From the NCBI RefSeq assembly GCF_010994375.1, contig NZ_WHMA01000003.1, positions 186,001-250,000 on the forward strand: a stretch of DNA of 64,000 nucleotides, read 5' to 3'. The notes beneath the pieces are model-generated. The model made no database searches, had not been told where the DNA came from, and saw only the letters and a list, made by a program, of their open reading frames with translations. The position numbers and the translations under genes were made by a program. This document shows positions 20,478 through 29,712 of the stretch, piece after piece; positions within the stretch are counted from its first letter, which is position 1, and each line of letters starts with the position of its first letter. Source of the stretch: Halomonas sp. NO4 (lineage in GTDB: Bacteria; Pseudomonadota; Gammaproteobacteria; Pseudomonadales; Halomonadaceae).

Positions 20478-21848
20478 ATGCGCGAGCCCCTCTACACGCA
20501 GGACACCATCGCCGCCCTCGCCACCCCGCCGGGACGTGGCGGGGTGGGCATCATCCGTGTCTCCGGGCCACTCTGTGCGGCGATCGCCGAGACGGTGGTA
20601 GGGCACTGCCCTGCCCCGCGCCGGGCCCACTACGGCCCCTTCCGCGGCGACACAAGCGTGATCGACGAAGGCATCGCCCTCTACTTCCCTGGCCCCCACT
20701 CCTTCACCGGCGAGGATGTGCTGGAACTTCAGGGCCACGGCGGCCCGGTGATCATGGACCTCCTGCTCGAGCGCTGCGTGCAACTCGGCGCCCGCCTGGC
20801 CCGTCCCGGCGAGTTCTCCGAGCGCGCCTTCCTCAACGACAAGCTCGACCTGGCCCAGGCCGAGGCCATCGCCGACCTGATCGAGGCGAGCTCCCGCGCT
20901 GCTGCCGAGAATGCCCTGCGCTCGCTGCAGGGCGAGTTCTCGACCCGCGTCGAGGTCCTGGTCAATCGCTTGATCGAGCTGCGCATGTACGTGGAAGCCG
21001 CCATCGACTTTCCCGAGGAGGAGATCGACTTTCTCGCCGACGGCAAGGTCGCCGAGCACCTCGCCGGGGTGCAGGAGGAGCTCGCCGCAGTGCGTACCGC
21101 CGCCGGCCAGGGGGCGCTGCTGCGCGAGGGCATGAACGTGGTGATCGCCGGGCGCCCCAACGCCGGCAAGTCGAGCCTGCTCAACACCCTCACCGAGCAG
21201 GAGACCGCCATCGTCACCGAGGTCGAGGGCACCACCCGTGACGTGCTGCGCGAACACATCCATATCGACGGCATGCCCCTGCACGTGATCGACACCGCCG
21301 GCCTCCGCGATACACCGGACGCCGTGGAGAAGATCGGTGTGGCCCGCGCCTGGGAAGAGATCGAGAAGGCCGACCGGGTGCTGCTGATGGTGGATGCCGC
21401 CACCACCCAGGCCGTGGACCCCATGGCCATCTGGCCCGAGTTCGTGGCGCGCCTGCCCGACCCGGCGCGCCTGACGCTGGTGCGCAACAAGATCGACTCC
21501 AGCCACGAATCCCCGGGAATCGATTTGTCCACAGCCATCCCGGTGATCCGGCTCTCGGTGAAGACCGGAGAGGGTGTGGATAACCTGAAGGAACATCTCA
21601 AGGCGGTGATGGGCTATACAGCCACGCCTGAGAGCCGCTTCTCGGCCCGACGCCGCCACCTGGACGCCCTGGACCGCGCCGGCCAGGCCCTCGACAACGG
21701 TGCAGCGCAGCTTGCCGGCTACGGCGCCGGGGAACTGCTTGCCGAGGACCTTCGCGACGCCCAGCAGGCGCTGGGCGAAATCACCGGCGAATTCAGCGCC
21801 GATGACCTGCTGGGCGAGATCTTCGGCAGCTTCTGTATCGGCAAGTGA
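20478..21848 (+). CDS. mnmE: tRNA modification GTPase MnmE
   Basis: With MnmG (43584) it makes the carboxymethylaminomethyl group on U34 of certain tRNAs. The N-terminal tetrahydrofolate-binding domain starts [25 protein letters not shown]. The G domain has G1 [10 protein letters not shown] (about residues 223-232), the G2/G3 region [10 protein letters not shown]...DTAGLRDT and the RNKID G4. The C-terminal ends CIGK, the conserved Cys motif. At 456 residues it matches E. coli (454). The ATG at 20478 has a GAGGAG site; an ATG nine codons upstream is less likely. Two DnaA-box 9-mers lie within the gene (21525-21533, 21575-21583). Confidence 0.97.
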   Translation: MREPLYTQDTIAALATPPGRGGVGIIRVSGPLCAAIAETVVGHCPAPRRAHYGPFRGDTSVIDEGIALYFPGPHSFTGEDVLELQGHGGPVIMDLLLERCVQLGARLARPGEFSERAFLNDKLDLAQAEAIADLIEASSRAAAENALRSLQGEFSTRVEVLVNRLIELRMYVEAAIDFPEEEIDFLADGKVAEHLAGVQEELAAVRTAAGQGALLREGMNVVIAGRPNAGKSSLLNTLTEQETAIVTEVEGTTRDVLREHIHIDGMPLHVIDTAGLRDTPDAVEKIGVARAWEEIEKADRVLLMVDAATTQAVDPMAIWPEFVARLPDPARLTLVRNKIDSSHESPGIDLSTAIPVIRLSVKTGEGVDNLKEHLKAVMGYTATPESRFSARRRHLDALDRAGQALDNGAAQLAGYGAGELLAEDLRDAQQALGEITGEFSADDLLGEIFGSFCIGK

Positions 21849-21866
21849 GGCGAGGCCAACAGGCTC

Positions 21867-22715
21867 CTACTCCCCCACCCACCAGTTGCCGCGGTAGCTC
21901 GCCTCCGGGCCTAGCCGTGGCGTCACCGCGGCCATGGCGCCCGCCAGGCGTTCGTCCAGCCCCCAGGGCGGGTTGATGACCAGCACGCCGCTGCCGTACA
22001 TGCCATGGCTCGCTTCCCCCGGCGCGTGCAGGGTCAACTCGCTGCGCCACACCTTGCGCAGGCCGCTCTCACGCACCCCGTCCAGCAGGTCGCGATGGCG
22101 TCCCGACGGTAGCAGTGGGTACCACACCAGCATCACGGCGTGACGCGCCTTGCCCATGGCGGCATTCAGGGTTTCGACCACCTCGCGATACTCCGCCTTG
22201 CGCTCGTAGCTTGGGTCGATCAGCACACAGAGCCGCGGTGTCACCACCGGCAGGCGGTCGAGCAGCCCCTGCAAGCCATCGGCGTGGAGCCACGTGACGT
22301 TGTCTCCCAGGCGCTGCTCGGCCAGGTGGCCGTGCTCGCCGGGATGCAGCTCGAAGAGCCACAGCCGGTCCTGGTCGCGCAACCGATGGCTCAGCCAGGC
22401 CGGCGACCCCGGATAGTGGCTGAGCGTACCGGCATCGGGCTGCATGGCAGCCAGGGCCGTCAGCCAGGCCGACAGGAGCGGCTCCTGCGCCAGGGCATCC
22501 CGCGCCTGCCACAGTGGCGCGACACCCTGGCGATACTCCCCCAGCCGACGGGTTTCGGGCGCCATCAGGGGGTAGCGCCCGCGGCCGGCATGGGAGTCGA
22601 AGTAGGTGATTGGGGCGGGTTTGCGCAACAAGTGGTCGATGACGGCGAAGAGCGTCAGATGCTTGTGAACGTCGGCAAAGTTGCCGGCGTGGTAGGCATG
22701 CTGATAGGAGAGCAT
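21867..22715 (-). CDS. rlmJ: 23S rRNA (adenine-2030-N6)-methyltransferase RlmJ
   Basis: S-adenosylmethionine-dependent methyltransferase acting on A2030 of 23S rRNA. It begins MLSYQHAYHAGNFADVHKH, very close to E. coli RlmJ, and continues with FDSHAGRGRYPL (SAM-binding motif I) and the catalytic motif IDPSYERKAEY (family DPPYE replaced by DPSYE). Its 282 residues match the family (280). A GTG codon immediately precedes the chosen ATG. It converges on mnmE with an 18-base gap. Confidence 0.94.
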   Translation of the reverse strand: MLSYQHAYHAGNFADVHKHLTLFAVIDHLLRKPAPITYFDSHAGRGRYPLMAPETRRLGEYRQGVAPLWQARDALAQEPLLSAWLTALAAMQPDAGTLSHYPGSPAWLSHRLRDQDRLWLFELHPGEHGHLAEQRLGDNVTWLHADGLQGLLDRLPVVTPRLCVLIDPSYERKAEYREVVETLNAAMGKARHAVMLVWYPLLPSGRHRDLLDGVRESGLRKVWRSELTLHAPGEASHGMYGSGVLVINPPWGLDERLAGAMAAVTPRLGPEASYRGNWWVGE

Positions 22716-22740
22716 CACAGCGGCTCCGGCTGGGCGACAA

Positions 22741-22772
22741 GACCGGGGCCCGCCAGTTGGCGGGCCCCGGTC
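22741..22772 (-). terminator. Terminator hairpin downstream of the OmpA-family gene
   Basis: A perfect 15-bp stem (GACCGGGGCCCGCCA against its complement) with a 2-base GT loop, located 24 bases after the minus-strand OmpA-family gene. There is only a short T-run (TTGT) on that strand, but the stem is very stable. Confidence 0.7.
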
Positions 22773-22796
22773 ACGACTGGGAAGGCTGGCGTCGCG

Positions 22797-23480
22797 TTAC
22801 TGCTGCTGGAACTGCGACTCGATGGGTGAGAGCGTGATCTCCACCCGACGGTTCTGGGCCCGGCCCTGCTCGGTATCATTGCTGGCCACCGGCTGGCTTT
22901 CGCCGTAGCCGGTCATATTGAGACGGTTGCGCGCCACACCGGCCTGGGCCAGGTAGCTGCCAACGGACTGGGCGCGCTGCTCCGAGAGCCGCTGATTGTA
23001 ACTCGCATCGCCGGTGCTGTCGGTATGGCCGACGATGTTGACGCGGGTATCGGTGTACTGGGTCAACACCGAGGCCACGTCGTTGAGGGCGTTGCGGGCG
23101 CTCGTTGTCAGGGCGCTGGAGTCGAAGTCGAAGGTCACGCTGCTCGGCATGTTGAGCACGATATCGTCACCGCGACGGTCGACGCCGATACCGGTCCCCT
23201 CCATGCTCTGGCGCAGCTGTTGTTCCTGGCGATCCATGTAGGCGCCGATGCCCCCGCCGGCGGCCGCGCCCACGGCGGCACCAATCAGCGCACGATCCCG
23301 GCGACTGGTGCTGCCATCCCCGGAGAGCGCCCCGGCGGCAGCCCCCACGGCGGCGCCGATGGCGGCCCCGGTGCCCGTTTTGCTGCGTTGCGTTTCACCG
23401 GTTTGGGGGTCGGTGGTGGCGCAGCCCACCAACAAGGCCGCTGCGGCGAAAGTAGCAACCAGACGAATCGGTTTGAACAT
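22797..23480 (-). CDS. OmpA-family lipoprotein with glycine-zipper (YiaD-like)
   Basis: Outer-membrane-anchored protein expected to bind peptidoglycan. The start at 23480 gives a lipoprotein signal MFKPIRLVATFAAAALLVGC with the lipobox LVGC (Cys20). Residues about 35-80 form two alanine/glycine-rich GAAIGAAVGAAAG repeats, the glycine-zipper motif. The C-terminal half is an OmpA domain with the conserved NIVGHTDSTGDASYNQRLSEQRA and the final RRVEI. It is 227 residues, as in E. coli YiaD. It has its own terminator and lies downstream of hemW on the same strand with a 37-base gap and a GGAGGGA site. Confidence 0.9.
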   Translation of the reverse strand: MFKPIRLVATFAAAALLVGCATTDPQTGETQRSKTGTGAAIGAAVGAAAGALSGDGSTSRRDRALIGAAVGAAAGGGIGAYMDRQEQQLRQSMEGTGIGVDRRGDDIVLNMPSSVTFDFDSSALTTSARNALNDVASVLTQYTDTRVNIVGHTDSTGDASYNQRLSEQRAQSVGSYLAQAGVARNRLNMTGYGESQPVASNDTEQGRAQNRRVEITLSPIESQFQQQ

Positions 23481-23517
23481 GTATCCCTCCTGGATAGTCA
23501 GGGTGGCGAGCCTAGGA

Positions 23518-24723
23518 TCAGCTGGCCCGATGCTCGCCAATCGAGGCCAGCAGTTCGTTCAAGAATAGTAGACCGAGCGGCGAGGCCTGAAACCGCTCGG
23601 CATCGTCCGCAAGAAGTCCCTTCTCGCGGGCCGCGCTAAGACACGCCAACAGTGCATCGGTTCCCTGCCCGGTGTTCGACGCCCAGTCCGCCAGGGGAAC
23701 CCCCTCGACCAGGCGCAGCGCATTCATGGCGAATTCCAGGGGGAGCTCTTCGGTGGGCAGCGGCGAACTGCCGGCAAGAAAACCGCGCGGGTCATGACGG
23801 CGCCGCAGGTAGCTGGCCGGCTGGCGGACCTTCCAGCGCCGCTGGATGGCCAGCGCCCTCCCCTCGCCCGGAGCGCTCAGCTTGCCATGGGCACCGGCAC
23901 CGATCCCCAGGTAGTCGCCGAAGCGCCAGTAGTTGAGGTTGTGGCGACAGTGGCGGTCGTCGCGCGTGTAGGCGGAAATCTCGTAGCGCGAAAAGCCCGC
24001 TGCCTGCAGGCGCTCGTGCCCCAGGTCCTGGATATCCCATAGCGTTTCCTCCGCCGGCAGACTTGGCGGGCGCGAGTGGAACTCGGTATTAGGCTCCAGA
24101 GTGAGCTGATACCAGGAGAGATGGCTCGGTGCGAGGGCAATGGCCGACTCCAGATCCGCCAGGGCCAGCTCGGGCGTCTGCCCGGGCAGGCCATGCATCA
24201 GGTCGAGGTTGAGGTTGTCGAAACCGGCGTCACGGGCTTCCTCCACGGCCGCCCGCGCATCATCGCCGCTGTGGATGCGACCGAGCGCCGATAGCTGCTG
24301 ATCCTGGAAGCTCTGTACCCCCAGCGAAAGACGGTTGATGCCGGCCGCCCGGTAGCCGGCAAAGCGGCCTCGCTCCAGCGTGCCCGGATTGGCCTCCAGA
24401 GTGATCTCGGCGTCAGCCGCCAGCGGCACGCGCGCTGCCACCGCCTCGAGCAGCCGGGCATAGAATTCCGCCGTCATCAGGCTCGGCGTCCCCCCGCCGA
24501 TGAAGACACTGACCAGTTGACGGCCGGCGGCCAGCGGGAGATCGGCCTCCAGATCGGCAATGAGCGCTGCCAGGTAGTCGGCTTCGGGCAGTTCGGACAC
24601 ATGCCCCACGCCGTGCGAGTTGAAGTCGCAGTAGGGGCACTTGCGCACGCACCAGGGCACGTGGATGTAGAGTGCCAGCGGGGGAAGCGTGGCAGACAGG
24701 CTTTGCCGGTCGAGGAATGTCAT
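23518..24723 (-). CDS. hemW: Radical SAM heme chaperone HemW
   Basis: Radical-SAM protein that handles heme and was formerly called coproporphyrinogen III oxidase-like. The cluster motif is CVRKCPYCDFNSHG (about residues 26-39, CX3CX2C plus the extra HemW Cys context), followed by FIGGGTPSL and the SAM-binding EANPGTLE. RLSLGVQSF and LMHGLPGQT follow, typical of this family. The start at 24723 overlaps the rdgB stop by four bases (ATGA), indicating translational coupling. The frame continues far upstream, but that is the shadow of rdgB. At 401 residues it is close to the usual 380-400. Confidence 0.93.
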   Translation of the reverse strand: MTFLDRQSLSATLPPLALYIHVPWCVRKCPYCDFNSHGVGHVSELPEADYLAALIADLEADLPLAAGRQLVSVFIGGGTPSLMTAEFYARLLEAVAARVPLAADAEITLEANPGTLERGRFAGYRAAGINRLSLGVQSFQDQQLSALGRIHSGDDARAAVEEARDAGFDNLNLDLMHGLPGQTPELALADLESAIALAPSHLSWYQLTLEPNTEFHSRPPSLPAEETLWDIQDLGHERLQAAGFSRYEISAYTRDDRHCRHNLNYWRFGDYLGIGAGAHGKLSAPGEGRALAIQRRWKVRQPASYLRRRHDPRGFLAGSSPLPTEELPLEFAMNALRLVEGVPLADWASNTGQGTDALLACLSAAREKGLLADDAERFQASPLGLLFLNELLASIGEHRAS

Positions 24724-25334
24724 GAAAGCCTCGCTGTTTCCTGCATGGCCGCCAACAGCGCCTGGAGCGCCCGCCCGCGGTGGCTCAGGCGGTTCTTCTC
24801 TTCCGCCGCGAGCTGGGCCGCGGTCTTGCCTTGGTCCGGCAACCAGAACAGCGGATCGTAGCCAAAGCCGCCATCGCCTCGGGGCTCGCTCGAAATCTCC
24901 CCTTTCCAGCTGCGCTGCACGATCAGCGGCACCGGGTCCTCGGCATGCCGCAGAAGGACCAGCACACACCAGTATCGTGCACGACGCGCGGCCACCGGTA
25001 CCGCCGCCAGGGCTTCCAGGAGCTTCGCATTGTTGCGCGCATCACTGCGGGGTTCGCCAGCATAGCGTGCCGAGTAGATGCCCGGCTGGCCGTTCAAGGC
25101 ATCCACTTCCAGGCCCGAGTCGTCCGCAAGGGCGGGCAGGCCGCTGACCCGGCTCGCCTCGCGCGCCTTGAGCAGGGCATTTTCCACGAAGGTCAGCCCC
25201 GTCTCCTCGACATCGCCTACGCCGAAATCCGCTTGAGGCTGGACCCTGACACCCAGCGGCACCAACAATTGATTGAATTCACGCAATTTTCCTGAGTTCG
25301 CGCTGGCTAGCACCAGCCGATTTCCTGCATTCAT
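24720..25334 (-). CDS. rdgB: dITP/XTP pyrophosphatase (RdgB/HAM1 family)
   Basis: House-cleaning nucleotidase that hydrolyses dITP, ITP and XTP to prevent their incorporation. It starts MNAGNRLVLASANSGKLREF, whose SANSGKLREF is the family substrate-binding motif, and has TFVENALLKAR, LADDSGLEVDALNGQPGIYSARYAG and GFGYDPLFW. The 204-residue length fits. The frame is open 15 codons upstream; the ATG at 25334 is the family start. It is the last housekeeping gene before the AT-richer island. Confidence 0.95.
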   Translation of the reverse strand: MNAGNRLVLASANSGKLREFNQLLVPLGVRVQPQADFGVGDVEETGLTFVENALLKAREASRVSGLPALADDSGLEVDALNGQPGIYSARYAGEPRSDARNNAKLLEALAAVPVAARRARYWCVLVLLRHAEDPVPLIVQRSWKGEISSEPRGDGGFGYDPLFWLPDQGKTAAQLAAEEKNRLSHRGRALQALLAAMQETARLS

Positions 25335-25710
25335 CACCACTCCTTGCCGACAGCCAGCATCGATCGATGCGCGAATCATCGGCGCTCACCACCAGCCTGT
25401 GCAAGGCGATGAGCGAGAATGTCATCCGTTCTACTGAAACGATATACAAGGCATCACAAAAAAGGCTATCCAGAGTAGTACTTTGGTCTAACAAATAAAC
25501 CGCTAAAAAACACGGGATCCTCTATGCTGCTGAATCACCGCCACTTCGGCGGTACAGAATCTTTCTGGCAGCCAATATCGCTATTATCTCAAATAGCATA
25601 AATCAATTTATCTTTACAAACAGATACACCGCGACAACACTGTACTAGGTAAGTCAGGGAGCCGACGCAAGGCTTGAGAAAAAAGTGTCATGCAGGGGAG
25701 AGGCGTCATC
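25335..25710. other. Intergenic boundary of the accessory island
   Basis: 376 bases without a gene, markedly richer in A/T than the rdgB side. It holds a small hairpin (CCGCC/GGCGG around 25538-25555) and must contain the promoter of the LuxR-type gene, but no confident -35/-10 pair was recognised. A TGGCAG...CGCT sequence at about 25569 resembles a sigma-54 element but has 11 instead of 10 bases between GG and GC. Confidence 0.5.
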
Positions 25711-26394
25711 ATGGCCCACGGAAATGCTCTGGTACTCCTCGTGACTGACAGTAATCCACAGTCACAGGTATTCATCGACTACATCCACGACCAACTCGAA
25801 TGTCCGGTGACGATCATACCACCCGACGAAAAGCTCTCGGATTGCCAGTACCAGCGTTGCGTACTGCTCTTGGATGTCGACCATCTTACCATGGATGCCA
25901 TGCGAACGTGGCAGGCCAAGATCGCCGACGACGGTCGCATCGCCATGGCAGCCTTCAACGTCCGTGACGAGAGTCATGCAGCCGACATACTCGCCATGAT
26001 GCACCTGGAAGGCATATTCTATCGCAGCAACGATCTCCCCATGATATGCAAGGGCATTGCCAAGATGCTGGAAGGGGATCTGTGGATGTCGCGCAGCTTG
26101 ATGACACAGATGATCGACTTCTACCGTAAACAGCAGCGCAATGCCTATCGCCCGGTCTGCGGTCTCACCCATCGAGAACTGGAAATCATTGGCTTACTGG
26201 GTTCCGGGGCGTCCAATGCCGACATCGCCAACCAGCTCTTCATCAGCGAACATACGATAAAATCCCACCTTTACAATATTTTCAGGAAGATAAACGTGCA
26301 CAACCGCATTCAGGCAATGAACTGGGCACGACACAACCTGATGGGAATCGCTCCGCCAACAACTAGACAAGAAAAAACTACGGAAAAGCACTAA
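25711..26394 (+). CDS. CsgD/VpsT-type LuxR-family biofilm regulator
   Basis: Predicted transcription activator of matrix genes. The 227-residue protein has a non-phosphorylatable receiver-like N-terminal domain (about residues 6-120; LLLDVDHL has Asp but the remaining acidic pocket is absent), then WMSR at residues 125-128, then a LuxR HTH (about 152-212) reading LTHRELEIIGLLGSGASNADIA and FISEHTIKSHLYNIFRKI. This HTH is very close to E. coli CsgD. VpsT of Vibrio cholerae binds c-di-GMP through W[F/L/M][T/S]R, and WMSR fits that pattern, so c-di-GMP control is inferred. The ATG at 25711 has GGGGAGAGG upstream; an ATG seven codons earlier is possible. Confidence 0.82.
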   Translation: MAHGNALVLLVTDSNPQSQVFIDYIHDQLECPVTIIPPDEKLSDCQYQRCVLLLDVDHLTMDAMRTWQAKIADDGRIAMAAFNVRDESHAADILAMMHLEGIFYRSNDLPMICKGIAKMLEGDLWMSRSLMTQMIDFYRKQQRNAYRPVCGLTHRELEIIGLLGSGASNADIANQLFISEHTIKSHLYNIFRKINVHNRIQAMNWARHNLMGIAPPTTRQEKTTEKH

Positions 26395-26471
26395 AAGATT
26401 CACGAATAATCCTGCTCGCGACAAGTCGTTACAGATATTCCTAGATAGTAAATCATGGAGAGAGACAGGAA

Positions 26472-27827
26472 ATGGATGAAAAATACCAGCTATTATCAGT
26501 AGGAAACCTGGAAAAAAGTCATCCATTGATACTTGAGACACTGAAAGAACAGGGGTGGAATGTAGATACCAGCAATACTTTTTCTGACAGTATCAAGAAA
26601 ATCGAGATGGCAAAGTATGATGTGGGTCTTGTCCTCATCAATGGCGGTGCCACGCATGCAGAACGTGAGACTGAAAAGTGTCTCACCATGGCACCTATCA
26701 ACTGGGTTGCCATACTAAAAGCTGATCTGCTGGAAGATAGTCATATCCACCACTTGCTGCGCCGATTCTTCTACGCCTATTACCCATTGCCGGGAAATGC
26801 GGATCAACTGGCCTGCCTGCTCAAGCATGCCGCTCGCATGACACGACTTCAGGACAGAGTAAGCCAGGAAGAAAAGCTGCATTCGGACGAATACGAAATG
26901 GTGGGGACCACCCCGAGCATGAAACAGCTTTTCGATACCATCCGGCGTGTGGCAGCCGTTGATGCGCCGGTGTTCATAAACGGTGAGTCCGGAACCGGCA
27001 AGGAGTTGGCAGCCCATGCCATCCACGAGCGTTCCGAGCGGTGCGATGGACCCTTCGTTGCAGTCAACTGCGGTGCACTGCCCACCAACCTCATACAGTC
27101 GGAACTCTTTGGCCACGAGAAGGGCGCCTTCACCGGGGCCAGCCATCGCAAGATCGGGCGTATCGAGGCAGCTGAGGGTGGCACTCTGTTCCTCGACGAG
27201 ATAGGTGATCTACCACTGGACATGCAGGTTAACCTGCTACGCTTTCTTGAGGACCATCATATCCAAAGGGTTGGCAGCACCAAAGAAATTACCGTCGATG
27301 TTCGGATACTGGCGGCAACACATGTCGACTTGGACAAAGCCGTCCTGGAAGGACGCTTCCGCGAGGACCTGTATCATCGACTTAACGTACTCCAGATTCA
27401 CCTACCAGCTCTTCGAGATCGCCAAGAAGATATCGAAGTACTGGCACGGTTTTTCTTCGACAAATTTGCCAATGAAAAATCCATCCAAGTAAAAGGATTC
27501 AGTCAAGAAGCATTACGACTGATGCAGTGTTATAGCTGGCCCGGAAATATAAGAGAACTGATAAACCGAGTAAGGCGTGCCTTGGTAATGTGCGAGACCA
27601 GACTGATCGGACCTGCAGATCTCGGTTTGGAGCGCCGACATACCTCACGTCATATTACAACGCTGGAACAGGCACGCGACCAAGCTGAATATGAAGCCCT
27701 CATTTCGGCACTGGGGCGAAACCGTTACAATATACAAAATGCGGCTCGGGATTTAGGAGTCTCAAGAGTCACTCTGTATCGACTGATGGAAAAACATCGT
27801 ATCAATCGTGAAATGGCAGCGATATGA
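26472..27827 (+). CDS. VpsR/NtrC-like sigma-54-dependent activator 1
   Basis: Bacterial enhancer-binding protein of 451 residues. The N-terminal 120 residues look like a VpsR-type receiver domain, but the acceptor position in DVGLVLINGG is Asn57, so phosphorylation in the usual way is unlikely. The AAA+ domain has Walker A GESGTGKE (171-178), intact sigma-54 loop GAFTGA (218-223), Walker B GGTLFLDEIGDLP (236-248) and an arginine region RFREDLYHRLNV. A Fis-type HTH is at the C-terminus (NIQNAARDLGVSRVTLYRLM, about 420-439). It lies 77 bases after the CsgD-like gene. Targets are probably the downstream matrix genes. Confidence 0.85.
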   Translation: MDEKYQLLSVGNLEKSHPLILETLKEQGWNVDTSNTFSDSIKKIEMAKYDVGLVLINGGATHAERETEKCLTMAPINWVAILKADLLEDSHIHHLLRRFFYAYYPLPGNADQLACLLKHAARMTRLQDRVSQEEKLHSDEYEMVGTTPSMKQLFDTIRRVAAVDAPVFINGESGTGKELAAHAIHERSERCDGPFVAVNCGALPTNLIQSELFGHEKGAFTGASHRKIGRIEAAEGGTLFLDEIGDLPLDMQVNLLRFLEDHHIQRVGSTKEITVDVRILAATHVDLDKAVLEGRFREDLYHRLNVLQIHLPALRDRQEDIEVLARFFFDKFANEKSIQVKGFSQEALRLMQCYSWPGNIRELINRVRRALVMCETRLIGPADLGLERRHTSRHITTLEQARDQAEYEALISALGRNRYNIQNAARDLGVSRVTLYRLMEKHRINREMAAI

Positions 27828-28214
27828 AAGCATCAAACAAAACTAGACACCAGAGCAAAAAATAAATGACCATATAATTCGCGCAGCAAATCTAATAACT
27901 TGTTAACGACAACCGATGGCACAAGTTACGTGCTAAACATTCCTCATGATCCTAAGTTTATAAACCATGAAAATGAACAGAAGCAGTCATATTTTATGAT
28001 GCTTATCACCCAACAATACTGGGCACGCTGATGTAAGGTTATTAGCGCAAAACACATACTTTTTATTGATAAAACAAAACTTTACAGAACATCACTATGC
28101 AACCTAATGTTATAAATAGGCAAGACGCATCAATGATGCAAGCAGCATGTATCGCATGTTTTGTATTTTTATTTTAAATCAAACAATGCCTGAATCAGTC
28201 GATGGGGCCAAGTA
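27828..28214. other. AT-rich intergenic region between the two sigma-54 activators
   Basis: 387 bases, strongly A/T-rich, without an open frame that looks coding. It contains an imperfect inverted repeat TTGTTAACGACAA near 27900 and a TGGCAC...GTGC sequence at 27917 whose GG-to-GC spacing (12) is wrong for sigma-54. The second activator is therefore likely to have its own promoter here, but none is certain. Confidence 0.5.
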
Positions 28215-29621
28215 ATGATACCGAGCGGACATGTATTACTGGTCTACCAATCCGACAGGATTAGAGATAGTGTTGCCGACCAACTGCGACAGTGCAAAGA
28301 AAATATCTTCCTTGATGTGGTAGAAATATCGATATACAGACACGGTCTAAAAAAGAATAAAGATTATGACATAGTTCTCATCGAGACTGGCTTGAATGAG
28401 AACATCTTTATTAAAATATTAAATAGTTTAGAGGATCTGGAATATGCCACGCTAATAGCAATAACAAATGAGGATCATGGGGAAGCAGCACCGATAACTA
28501 AAGTCATCACTGATAACTGTTATACACACATCTTTATCCCTATCGATACAAAAGATATTACGTACATCATTGGGCACATTTTATGGGAAAAATATAACAG
28601 ACTTCAGTTAAATTCACATCCAAGAATGTTAGTCAAGGGGCAGCCTGTAGAAAGTGCTAATCCGGAAATTCATAGGCTAACCAATTCCATCTACAAGGTC
28701 GCCATGGTCAACACTCCCGTACTCATTACTGGCGAAACTGGTACTGGAAAAGAGGTGGCAGCTCGTGCCATACACCATTACTCAACACGCAGGAATGGCC
28801 CTTTTACGGCGGTAAACTGCGGTGCAATACCACATGAACTCATGCAATCTGTGTTCTTTGGTTATGAAAAAGGTTCATTCACTGGGGCTTGGAAGCGCCA
28901 TATCGGATACATCGAATCCACTTGCCGAGGAACGCTTTTCCTAGATGAAATTGGCGACTTGCCAGTCGATATGCAAGTTTGCTTACTCCGATTTCTGGAA
29001 AGCAATACCGTGCAACGCCTAGGTGGTAACGAAGATATATACGTTGATGTACGCGTGATCACTGCTACTCATATTAACCTGGAAGAAGCGGTTGCTAATA
29101 AAACATTCAGAGATGACCTTTACTATAGAATCAACGTGCTGCACTTGAAAGTCCCCTCTTTACGTGAACGTCTCGAGGATTTGCCGACACTTGCCAATAG
29201 CATACTAGATCGTCATATGAACGAACAGGCAGAAAACTTTGTTGGAATCAGTGAAGAAGCCATGGAATGCATGCGCAACTATCACTGGCCAGGCAATATA
29301 CGAGAGCTAATCAACCGTTTGCGACGAGCGATGATATTGTGTAAATCTGAAACAATACGCCCAGAAGACTTGGCACTACCCTATCCGAACGAAAGCAAAC
29401 ACGAACCCTTGAATATCGACAAGATCCGCAAGCGTGCGGAAAAGCATACTATAGAGACAACTTTAATTCGATGCAACTACAATGTGTCTTGTGCAGCCAG
29501 ACAGCTTGGCATATCACGAGTGACTCTTTATCGGCTACTTGATAAACACTGTATAAATCGAAAAAAAGACACGCCCTCCTACAAACGGCAACACCTCCAA
29601 CCAAATTCAAAACCGTCCTGA
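28215..29621 (+). CDS. VpsR/NtrC-like sigma-54-dependent activator 2
   Basis: A 468-residue paralogue of the upstream activator with the same layout. In the receiver-like domain the acceptor position is Glu57 (YDIVLIETG), which could mimic phosphorylation. The AAA+ domain has Walker A GETGTGKE (173-180), GSFTGA (220-225) in place of GAFTGA, Walker B GTLFLDEIGDLP (239-250) and a C-terminal HTH (VSCAARQLGISRVTLYRLLD, about 424-443). A basic tail of about 20 residues follows. Codon use is clearly A/T-biased compared with the rest of the window, suggesting recent transfer or relaxed selection. It may act with activator 1 as a hetero-oligomer or as a separate input. Confidence 0.83.
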   Translation: MIPSGHVLLVYQSDRIRDSVADQLRQCKENIFLDVVEISIYRHGLKKNKDYDIVLIETGLNENIFIKILNSLEDLEYATLIAITNEDHGEAAPITKVITDNCYTHIFIPIDTKDITYIIGHILWEKYNRLQLNSHPRMLVKGQPVESANPEIHRLTNSIYKVAMVNTPVLITGETGTGKEVAARAIHHYSTRRNGPFTAVNCGAIPHELMQSVFFGYEKGSFTGAWKRHIGYIESTCRGTLFLDEIGDLPVDMQVCLLRFLESNTVQRLGGNEDIYVDVRVITATHINLEEAVANKTFRDDLYYRINVLHLKVPSLRERLEDLPTLANSILDRHMNEQAENFVGISEEAMECMRNYHWPGNIRELINRLRRAMILCKSETIRPEDLALPYPNESKHEPLNIDKIRKRAEKHTIETTLIRCNYNVSCAARQLGISRVTLYRLLDKHCINRKKDTPSYKRQHLQPNSKPS

Positions 29622-29712
29622 CAAACTTAATGGGGGGTGATTACAATAAACAATCATATCAACAGAGACAGGTAAATTTCAATCAATACCATACATTCAA
29701 GGGAATACCGTC

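Noticed and set aside
25568-25585. TGGCAG...CGCT as a sigma-54 promoter before the CsgD-like gene
   Set aside because: The spacing is 11 bases, one too many.
27917-27935. TGGCACA...GTGC as a sigma-54 promoter before activator 2
   Set aside because: GG and GC are separated by 12 bases; sigma-54 needs 10.
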